A DNA stretch of 64,000 bases from Fragilaria radians. Its lineage: Eukaryota; Bacillariophyta; Fragilariophyceae; Fragilariales; Fragilariaceae. The translations under genes and the position numbers were made by a program. This document shows, in pieces, positions 55,672-64,000 of the stretch. Position 1 is the first letter of the stretch; every line of letters begins with the position of its first letter. Under the pieces are notes generated by a model. That model made no database searches. It was given only the letters and a program-made list of their open reading frames with translations, and was not told where the DNA came from. The stretch spans positions 554,216 to 618,215 of the forward strand of contig CAAAJI010000001.1 in the NCBI GenBank assembly GCA_900642245.1. Reading direction: 5' to 3'.

Positions 55672-56732
55672 GGAAATTCAAATGCTTTCTTCTGTTGATG
55701 AAAACAAGATGTTCTTTACAACTTCACAATTTGAAAGAGCAAAAAGGGCTAGAGACTTATATCATGCATTAGGGACTCCATCAGTCAATGATTTTAAAGC
55801 AGTTCTAAGAATGAATGCTATTGCTAACAATCCGGTTACAACAGATGATATAAATTTAGCAGAAAAACTCTTTGGCCGTGATATTGGTGCTATCAAAGGC
55901 AAAACTACAAGGAGGAAGCCGGTACCAGTTGTTGATGATTATATTGATATTCCCAGGGAGCTCATTGCTTCACAATATGCAGTAAAATTATGTGTTGACT
56001 TAATGAATGTGAACGGGTTGAATTTTGTCACAACAATCTCAAAAAATCTTCACTATAGAACAGCTCAATAAATCAAGGAAAAGACTCCAGCAGAATATAC
56101 CAAAGCGCTGATTGAAGTTATTCAAGTGTATAACAAAGGTGAATTCCGAGTTACACATATCTTTTGTGACAATGAATTTAAGCCTCTCATGACATATTTT
56201 GCACAACACAATCAAGATGTTCATATTAATTATACAAGCCCAAATGAACATGTACCAGAAATTGAGCGAAGTATTTGTGTCATCAAAGAACGAATTCGGG
56301 CTACTTATCACCGTCTACCATACAATCATTTACCAAAAATCATGATTAAAATTCTAGTTAGTGAGTCAGCAAAAAAGCTCAATGACTTCCCATCCAAACA
56401 TGGAGTTTCACATTACTACATGCCAAGGATGATTCTTCACCAAAAAGGAATGGATTATAAAAAGCATTGTGTGTTTGCATTTGGTGCTTATGTACAAGCT
56501 CATGATGAGCCCAAAACCAAAAATTTCGAGTGAAGCACGTACTTTGGATTGTATTTATCTAAGGTATTCAGATAATATTCAAGGTGGACACGAAGTTCTA
56601 CACTTGCCAACAAATAAAAGTGTGAAACATCAATACATTACTCCCAGCCCAATTACACCTTCCATTATTAAACAAGTTCATGATATTGCCATTATGGAAA
56701 ACATGCTAGAAGGACTCAAAATTAAAAATTAA
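55672..56732 (+). pseudogene. Copia integrase region, three frames
   Basis: The pre-integrase part reads FERAKRARDLYHALGTPSV, NNPVTTDDINLAEKLFG and KGKTTRRKPVPVVDDYIDIP and stops at 56071. It continues in another frame with THIFCDNEFKPL (catalytic Asp), NEHVPEIERS (catalytic Glu) and MILHQKGMDYKKHC, then a third frame from 56533 to 56732 with ARTLDCIYLRY. The reading frame changes twice, so it is inactive. Confidence 0.85.
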
Positions 56733-56873
56733 ACAGGAAACTTACTTTGTGACCATGCTTGGATTGCAGGCGTAGATTGTGACCATCAAGATACTGACAC
56801 AGAGGCTACAAATACAAATAATGAAGGTAGCAATCAAAGTGACATTGAAGATGATTACTATGAGTATGATCAA

Positions 56874-58480
56874 ATGGAACCTGATGACATAGGAGCCATA
56901 ACTAAAGAGAACAGAATAGTTAACAACAATCCCAGCATTGTCAACAATGATGTCAATGAAGAATATGAAGTTGAACTAGAAGAACAAGATGAAGAATACG
57001 AAATAGAAGCAGATGAACTTAATGAACATGAAATAGATCCTTTAACTGAACATCTTCAAACTCCAATAAATGAAGAGCCTCAAGAGGGAGTTACCATCAC
57101 TCGATCTGGACAAATATCTAGGGCGCCAATCAAAATGTCCTTACAACGGACTCAACTTCAAAATCATGTCATAGAAGAATATACAACTGAAAATGCTCGA
57201 GTAATTGTAAAGTTTGGGAGTGATAGAAACCACAGTTAAACAGGGTCAACACTTTATGCAAACTTATAACCTCTCAAAAGGCTTAAAGACATTTGGTGAA
57301 AAAGGAAGGAAAGCAGCTTACAACAAAAAGAAGCAATTGCATCAGAGAATGGTTTTTGAACCCATTAATTATGATGATTTAACTTCCCTTGAAAAAAGTC
57401 GAGCCATGGAGAGTCTTATTTTTCTAACAGAGAAGCGTGATGGTAAAATAAAGGGTAGGACATGTGCTAATGGAAGTACACAGAGACATTACATGGGAAG
57501 AGACAAAGCAGCAAGTCCTACAGCAGTAACTGAATCAATCATTCTTACTGCATTGATAGATGCAAAGGAACAACGTGATGTGATGACGGCAGATATTCCA
57601 AGTATGCATCTGATGGCATAGGTGAAGTGAAAGCAACTAGAGGAGCTAAACATGACTATCTTGCCATGATTCTAGATTTTTCAACCCCTGGTAAGCTGAA
57701 AATAGACATGAGAAACTACATTTCTCAGATGATTGAAGAATTTCCTGTGAAGTTTACAGGAGTGTCCACATGTGCATGGAACAAAAATGTGTTTAAGGTT
57801 GATAATAGCTCAAAGAAATTAAAAAAGAAAAAGCTTCAATCTTTCACACTTTTGTCATGAAAGGCATGTTTCTGTGCAAATGTGGCAGGCAAGACATTCA
57901 GCCAGGGATAGCATTTCTTGCAACCAGAGTTCTGGAGCCAAATCAAAATGATTGGAAAAAGTTAGAAAAGATTTTAAACTACTTGAAAGCAACTCAGACT
58001 GAGGTTGCAACTCTCTCCATGGACAATTCAGGCATTGTCAAATGGTATGTTGATGCATTGTTTGCATCGCATAAGGATCTGAAAAGTCATACAGGTGCAG
58101 TGATGACCTTGGGTTGTGGCTCAGTGTGCTCCATATCCACTAAGCAAAAGGTAAATTCCAGAAGTTCTACTGAAGCAGAATTTATTGTTGTGGAAATGTG
58201 GTCATCAAAGTGCTTTGGACAAAGTTTTTTTTGGAGTCACAGAGTCAACAGATTATCATGAATGTTATCTATGGAGATAATCAGAGTTCAATGAAAATGG
58301 AATGAAACGGAAAGATAAGTTCTGGAAAAAGAACCAGACACTTTGATATTAAGTACTATTACATCACAGATCTCATCAAACGTAATATGATTGAAATAAA
58401 ATACTGCCCAACTGCAGAAATGATTGGAGATTATATGACCAAGCCTATTGTTGGTTCAAAGTTTACTTTATTGAAAGCAA
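56874..58480 (+). pseudogene. Copia reverse transcriptase (deleted) and RNase H
   Basis: An acidic linker (about 56874-57110) leads to the start of the reverse transcriptase with EKRDGKIKGRTCANG and AASPTAVTESIILTALIDA. It runs to TADIPSMHLM and a stop at 57621. Within a few codons the sequence resumes at GAKHDYLAMILDFSTPGKLKI, which normally lies after the catalytic Tyr-x-Asp-Asp, so an estimated 170-200 residues are missing. RNase H follows with YVDALFASHKDLKSHTGAV, STKQKVNSRSSTEAEF and a final KYCPTAEMIGDYMTKP. Several stops interrupt the frame. Confidence 0.85.
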
Positions 58481-58524
58481 CCATACTTGGACTGACTGAC
58501 TCCCACAGTTGGTCAGCAGGAGTA

Positions 58525-58813
58525 TGTTGGAGATGGAAAATTACAAGGTTAGCATTCAGAGGAGAAGAAAAATCTTCGGGATTTCTCGTTAGTTATGTGA
58601 ATGAAACAAGTAGAAAATGAACTTGGAGAAATTGATCGAAAAGGTACGAACTGTGAAATCGTCGCGATTTGCTCATACTTTTAAAAGAATCTTAGGAAAC
58701 ATTGTTTGTCAATCACTTTGTGCAATCCTATTTACACCTTGACTTGCTCATATTAGAGCATAGAAGATACAGGCAGATTAATGAGGTCTGTATCTCAGGT
58801 TGGTATTTCAACA
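58525..58813 (+). repeat. 3' long terminal repeat of copia element
   Basis: 289 bp, starts TGTTGGAGATGG and ends GGTATTTCAACA. A weakly purine-rich stretch (CAGCAGGAG) lies before it, where a polypurine tract would be expected. Confidence 0.95.
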
Positions 58814-58818
58814 GATCA
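58814..58818. repeat. Target-site duplication of copia element, right
   Basis: GATCA directly after the 3' LTR, matching 53660-53664. Confidence 0.9.
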
Positions 58819-58954
58819 GTCTCTAGCATGAAAATTTGATCAGCGCCTAGATGCAAGACCTATCAACAAAAATTGATAACAAATAAGATCCATTTACGTA
58901 TTCAAAATAGTTTCAAAATATGTACCAAGGACAAGCATAAATCACAGCAAAAGT

Positions 58955-61638
58955 CTAAATCAATCCTCCAACGATAACATCCTCAACCGATATCGTGATC
59001 TGATCTGATGAAGTTGCAATATCACCGTCAAAATCTATAGTTACTGAAGCAGTAACTCTGTTAGATTCACCATACATGGGGTTTAAATCTCTGACGACAA
59101 ATGTACCGAATGTGAATCCAGTTAAGCTGCTCACTACATTTGATGCATCGAAATCACCTTGGAGAATTCCGTTTACGGAGATACCGAAGTCTATTATTTT
59201 TCCAATTATCGGGTTGGAAAAAAGTGCATTGTTGATGTCATCATATGTTGTCATTTGTTGAGGTCCCATGTCTGCATGCAAGTAATGTTTACTATCAATC
59301 CTATCAAGTTCAAAACCCTTTCTTGTGTCGCTTGTTGAACCAATACCGAAGGAAAATCGCTTGACATTCATAAAGTCAAGTTCTTGAAGTATCTTTTCAT
59401 AGTTAACAGTCATGGGGTAGGTTTCGATTGGCATTTCGATAGGATCTTCTACATCCTCGTCTCCTGAAGGACTAGGAATGCCATCTGATAAGAGGTAAAG
59501 AAGATTGGAGCCTGCAAGCGACGGTCTTCTGAAGTATTGCAAAACTTTTTCTAAGGCGCTTTGAAAATTTGTGTACCCAGAAGAACGAAGAGAAAGTAGT
59601 TTCTTCTTTAAAGCTGGATTAATCAAAGAAGGATTCTTCGTATCGCATGGAAGAAAGTCTCCGTGATATTTCGCTTGGCTTGAAAATGTAATGAGCCCAA
59701 TGTTGACGTTATGATTTCCTAATGTGGGATCAACAGCAATTTTTTCAAGGAGAGCTAAAATTGACGCGATCTCAGCGTCCAAAAGCGTATTTGATTCACC
59801 GTCCCTATTCAAATCCCCTGATTGAAAGCCGATTTTCTTAGTTAATCACATGACACTAATTTCGTAACGCAGTTTGAAACCGCCAGAAGCCACTTACCTA
59901 TGTGAAATTCCTTGAAAGAAACTCGAGTAGACTCAGAGACATCAATGACAGTACCAATATTGTACGGTGGGACAAATCCATCTACTGTAATCTCCCCATT
60001 AACACACGCAGTTGGAGTGCCCGCAACTTTCCCAGTGGTCAGCGAAAGACGGTAATTTTGATTTAATGCATCATGCAGTTTCCTAGTTCCAACAGCAACA
60101 TTAGTTTGGGTCTCTTTGGTACAAACATCTGGAGCGGATTTATCATCAATCATTCGATCATAGCATAGAGCACCTTGACAAGAACAATATCCCAAAAATG
60201 TTTCAGGGTGATAAAGGCCATGCCGATGAGATTTTGGACCATTGTGCCAAAAGGACTCCTCGAAACTGAGGCGAGCAGAAAACCAAGCATGGTGGAACTT
60301 TTCACACATGAATAAAGTCGATTCATCCAAAGATTCATTGTATGCACATTCCCATGGCTTTCCACAGCTGGGAAGCATCTTGATGATGTTGATCGAATCA
60401 AAGTCAGCAAATCGGCAATCTTCACAATCGCTTGGATCGCGACAAACTGTATTCCCATGGGGATCCACTCCATAAGGATTAGAATTATCGTTTCCATATA
60501 AGCAGCGATTCAATATAGAATGTTGACCTTTCTTGATTCTTGTAAAGTAATGAGCTAAAATGCCTTTGACACCAAGGACACCATCAAAGCTTCTGACCCC
60601 CTCATTGTTCCAACCTAAAGTTGGAGAATACTCGGTATTATGGAAAACCTTCACTATGTCATCTAGCAACGTAGCACTAGGCTTCATCATGATCCAATGA
60701 GTACTGGGACCAGAATTAGAACCTGTATTTGGAAGAATCGTTGGATAGTCTAAAGAAAAGCTTGTGACCTCTTCCGGTTTGCTGATGAAGTCATCAAAAA
60801 CGTCATCAATAGGATATAGCATCAAAGTCGTAAAATCAACCAATACTTCAACAGAATTAGAAAAGATTGGCATGAAAATAATGAAGCTCTTTTACCTAAC
60901 GTACCAATGATAGGGTGGTTATCAAGTTTCAATGCAGTAATTTTCATCAAATCTCTAAGACCAGCATCTCTTTCAATATTATCCCTAACATAAGGCTTTA
61001 GGTTCTTTTTATAAACTGGGCTGCCCCAGATAAAAACGAAGTATCCTAAATGCTGAAGGACTTTAACTCTATCATAATCATCACCATTCGGTGTTCTGCA
61101 TCGAATCGCATCTGGATGCACGATGGCATACATTGTAGAATTATACTTACTGCTTGCTGGATAAGTATTGCGAAGAATTGAATACTTCAGAACCGCGGCA
61201 GCGTCATAGAATGAATGGCCTTCAAGGGTATTAGGATTGAGGAAAGTAAATCGATATTCATGACTAGGAATACTAACCTGGATCATTCAAATCTGGAGAT
61301 GAATATTCGTCTTTTGGACAATGTGTGAGAGTGAGAACATAACCTATGTTGTTCGCCTCACGAGGAAGAGCGGATAAGTTTCCCATCCCATCATAGTATT
61401 GCTTAGCACCAAATAAATCTTCCCAGTATTGCTCCCAATCTGAAAAAGAGAAGTAAGTTTTGTAAAATGCGGGAACGTCATTTCCAAGTCTCCTCGACGA
61501 AATATCTGTGTTGTAAAGCCCGAAAAGGACTATGGAGAATGCAAACAGAAGTAATTTCAAATTGAAGTGAGATTGGTGTAGATGGAGCTTTGATTTCCTT
61601 AAGTCTCTCGAATCTGACGGCTTGAAGTTATCCATCAT
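58955..61638 (-). CDS. GT8-like glycosyltransferase fused to a VWA domain, membrane-anchored (one frameshift)
   Basis: Exons 61638-60896, 60845-59898 and 59817-58955, with introns of 50 and 80 nt, give about 850 aa after removing one extra base near 61277. A type II anchor (LLLFAFSIVLFGLY, about 30-45) is followed by a GT8/glycogenin-like region: GYVLTLTHCP, YDAAAVLKYSILRN, VHPDAIRC, LGYFVFIWG and VLVDFTTLMLYPIDDVFD. The last corresponds to the DxD strand, but the second Asp is Thr. A Cys-rich stretch follows, as in diatom GT8 proteins. From about 545 a VWA domain has a complete MIDAS: DVSES at 549-553, YTNFQSAL and LSDGIPS. DLNRDGESN beside it has the calcium-loop pattern D-x-N-x-D-G-x-x-N. 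It is probably a lumenal Golgi or cell-surface protein. The altered DxD casts doubt on transferase activity. Confidence 0.7.
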
Positions 61639-62300
61639 GGTTAAAGATCAACAGAATATGGATGATCTTTAAGTCTGGGAGTCATTAATTCCCATTAGTC
61701 ACTTAACCCTTGATGTCATATAAATGTCCATTTATGGTCATGGCCTCCATTGTTTTTTAGACATTCAGAAAAGGTCATTGACATTTGAGACATAAAACGA
61801 CATATATAATTCACACCTAAGGGTACAACTACATTATTGAGAAAGACACGGAAAAAAATGCTGTTACTAGTAGCTACACAGAGAGAGTTCAAATTACCAA
61901 AATTAATATCCCAACTACTGCATCCTTCTGATAATTTTAAGTTGAAAGATTTTAAAATATATGAGTAGTTGTTCAATAGGGTAACGGGGATACTTCGAGT
62001 TTAACGTGATACAAAATTTAAGTGGCCCAAAGCTTGTTAATGACTCACAATAAACAATTGTTTGTGACTTAAGTACAATGGTTTTTCCTAAGGAATTATG
62101 TCAGTTTTCTTATTTTCTTTATGATAGATTGATTTGAAAATCATTAAGAGGTAGAATACAACCGTTGAAGTCATATATGATGTGTATGTGTGAGTTAACA
62201 TATATTGCCCTTTGGACTTTTGATTAATGTCATTTTGGTTAGAGTATGAGATGTATATTCACTCCGCAAATTTCTGGGTATTTTTGCTGACAAACAACGA
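61639..62300. other. Intergenic region
   Basis: About 660 bp between the GT8-VWA gene and the decayed element that begins near 62300. AT-rich, with nothing recognisable. Confidence 0.4.
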
Positions 62301-63722
62301 ATATCAAGGAGTGTTAGCTGTGTAGAGGCGTTTGAGAGGAGAAGAGCTCAAGTTAAGTCATTGGAAGATGTTATGGTGGATTTGTACCATTATTTACATC
62401 AAGCAAAGGAAAAGAAGATGCTGCCTGATGAAGAATCTGAAGTATTGTTAGCAGAGTGGCAATGAGCGTGTTACTGATGTGGAAAACAAGACCATGGGGC
62501 AAACAAACGTAAGCAGAAGTTAAACGGGCAAAGTTTCCTGAAAAATGTGGGTTTCGCGGAAAGAAAGGCCATAAGGACTCCGATTGCTGGCATAAGAGCA
62601 TCAAGAACTACTGATATTGGAAACAAAACAGTTGCTTTAAGTCTCCAAGAGACGGATACGGAAATATTGCTGCCTGCATTTAAAGGATACCAACCTACGG
62701 ATAGCGGCTATCTATACCACCTCAGGAATATATGACGTTTTACAGAAAGGATTCCAACAACGAATGGTTTACTATTCAGAGTTCGAATTTTGTCGTGTAC
62801 TGAAATATGTTTGGGAGTGATGGATAGACCGGAAACCATGCCGACCAACAAAATGCATCAGCGTTTGAGACACAAGTGAAATGCCACAACAAAGGTCATA
62901 TCAAAATACTTGGGATAGAAAGCAACTGCAGAAGTGAAAAAATGTGAAGGTTGTGCAATTGGTAAAGCCAGGCAGGCCAATGTTGTTAAGGAGAGCAGTC
63001 ATTTGATTGCTGAAAATGCTGGCAAGAGAAAAATTTTGTATATTGCATCTGTGAAGGACAAGGATGTCATTCCTGAAGATTTCAGTGAAAAATCTATGTC
63101 AAAGCCGTATTGGAGAATTTAGTTGTCGAAAAGGCATAGTTGAAGTTTAGCAGTTTTGGTGCTTCAGAGAACAGAATGATTGAACCAACTTGCAACATAT
63201 TTAATAGGTTTCGATCCGAAGGAAAAACTATAAAGTTTCTCCGATGTGATTTTTCAGGGGGGAATTAGATGCTTCAATCACAAATGCGGAGTGTCGATTG
63301 GAAGTTCAACGTCAAGTTGGAATTATGGGAAGGGCTACTCCAGCAGAGGAACCATCTTGCAGAACTTGCTATGGCTATAAATACAAGCAGAGGACTTGCT
63401 GAACTTAGTGCAGCAAATGTCACTAGGGAATGGAGGCATCTACTTTGAAGAGAGGCATGCTTGACGGATTGACAGTGAAAAATATAAATGGAATTAATCA
63501 AAGACACTATGAACGTTGGGGAACGAAAATTCCACATTTCTACAAGTATTGGAAGAAGCGGGAATGGTTAATTTATGACAGAGATGTCAGATGCATAATC
63601 CTTGGTTATGCAGAAAGTCATGCTGGTGATACTTACCACATGTACAATCCGTCAACAAAACAAATTCATTTAAGCCGCAATCTCATGTGGATGAGGCAGA
63701 TGTTTTTGCAATTAGATGGATA
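62300..63722 (+). mobile_element. Decayed copia fragment (gag to integrase)
   Basis: A second copia piece, much older than the one at 53.7-58.8 kb. In order along the plus strand: a zinc knuckle with one Cys lost, CGFRGKKGHKDSDC (62550-62590); a pre-integrase segment CEGCAIGKARQANV (62944-62985); and an integrase C-terminal segment LGYAESHAGDTYHMYNPSTK followed by LSRNLMWMRQM (63601-63705). Many stops and shifts separate them. No LTR was seen; the window ends before one could appear downstream. Confidence 0.75.
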
Positions 63723-63996
63723 TAGAAAAATCCAACCCATATCCAGCAAGACTCCACAAAAATATATTCTCTCACTGATGCCACTTTTGGAGAGAGTGAT
63801 TGCAGAACAACTTCCAGGAAAGTTTGGATTACTATTGGATGGATGGACTGCTGGAACGGTTCATTATGTTGCATTATTTGCATTGTATGTCAACACTGTT
63901 GGCACTCACAAAGAACATTTGCTAGCATTAGCTCCACTGATAAATGTGGAAAAACTAGGTGCACAACAGTATGTTGAATTTATTGAAGCAACATAG
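63723..63996 (+). mobile_element. hAT-like transposase fragment fused to the copia fragment
   Basis: In the same open frame as the copia integrase end (frame 63430-63996), the protein changes character after QMFLQLDGY. It reads SSKTPQKYILSLMPLLERVIA, then LPGKFGLLLDGWTAGTVHYVA and ALAPLINVEK. The 'F-x-L-x-x-DGW-T-x-G-T-x-H-Y' segment is typical of the central part of hAT-family transposases and BED-finger proteins. It runs to a stop at 63996. No terminal inverted repeats were visible. Confidence 0.65.
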
Positions 63997-64000
63997 GCAT

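Larger units (their letters stand above)
53665..58813 (+). mobile_element. Copia LTR retrotransposon, full-length ends, degraded interior
   Basis: A 5149-bp element with 289-bp LTRs, TG...CA ends and a 5-bp GATCA target duplication. The domain order is gag, CCHC knuckle, protease-like segment, integrase, reverse transcriptase start, RNase H, which is the Ty1/copia order. The LTRs differ at 9 of 289 positions (about 97% identity), so the insertion is fairly young. The coding region is split over at least six frames by stops and shifts, and the central part of the reverse transcriptase is missing. It therefore cannot move on its own. The closest known elements I can think of are diatom copia (CoDi-type) elements. 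Confidence 0.93.

Noticed and set aside
61264..61277. A 14-nt GT...AG 'intron' between exon parts of the GT8-VWA gene
   Set aside because: Too short for splicing; removal of a single base restores the frame and gives a whole number of codons.

Overview
The window looks like nuclear DNA of a photosynthetic stramenopile, most probably a diatom. It has AT-rich intergenic stretches, compact genes with short GT-AG introns (mostly 50-150 nt) and eukaryotic housekeeping genes. Two proteins begin with a signal peptide followed by a Gly-Phe or Phe cleavage context of the kind used for import into red-algal secondary plastids. The copia retrotransposon resembles diatom elements, and the GT8-like and START-like proteins resemble families I associate with diatoms. 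The organism call rests on family recognition, not on a marker gene. A 423-base run of N (20087-20509) shows this is a draft scaffold.

Layout. 0-8 kb: a frameshifted hypothetical gene, a secreted 2H-phosphoesterase-like protein, the ribosome-biogenesis helicase DRS1/DDX27, and convergent to it the TFIIH/CAK subunit MAT1. 8-16 kb: mostly non-coding, holding the small-subunit assembly factor LTV1 and a Ty3/gypsy RNase H relic. 16-18.5 kb: a large Gln-rich TAF4-like protein. 18.5-23 kb: repeats, the gap and an eroded copia relic. 23-30 kb: a DEDDh RNA exonuclease and NEMF/Rqc2. 31-36 kb: a plastid-type membrane protein, a plastid-type protein kinase-like protein and a START/SRPBCC protein. 38-41 kb: a TPR protein and a membrane sulfotransferase. 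43.6-46.8 kb: mitochondrial ATP synthase delta and beta, head to head. 48.8-53.5 kb: dymeclin and a ubiquitin-like/SF3A2 fusion. 53.6-58.8 kb: a young copia insertion with 289-bp LTRs and a GATCA target duplication. 59-61.6 kb: a glycosyltransferase-like/VWA fusion. 62.3 kb to the end: a decayed copia piece joined to a hAT-like piece.

Functional themes: DRS1, LTV1 and NEMF act in ribosome assembly and quality control; MAT1 and the TAF4-like protein in RNA polymerase II initiation; SF3A2 in splicing; dymeclin, the sulfotransferase and the GT8-VWA protein in the Golgi and secretory pathway. The two ATP synthase genes share a 503-bp intergenic region and may be co-expressed. I see no operon-like organisation.

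The most unusual observations are the ubiquitin-like domain ending in LRLLGG fused exactly where SF3A2 normally starts, the GT8-VWA fusion, a perfect 192-bp repeat present twice 8 kb apart, and four otherwise conserved or coding-like genes each broken by a single one-base frameshift. The frameshifts suggest consensus errors but could also be real.
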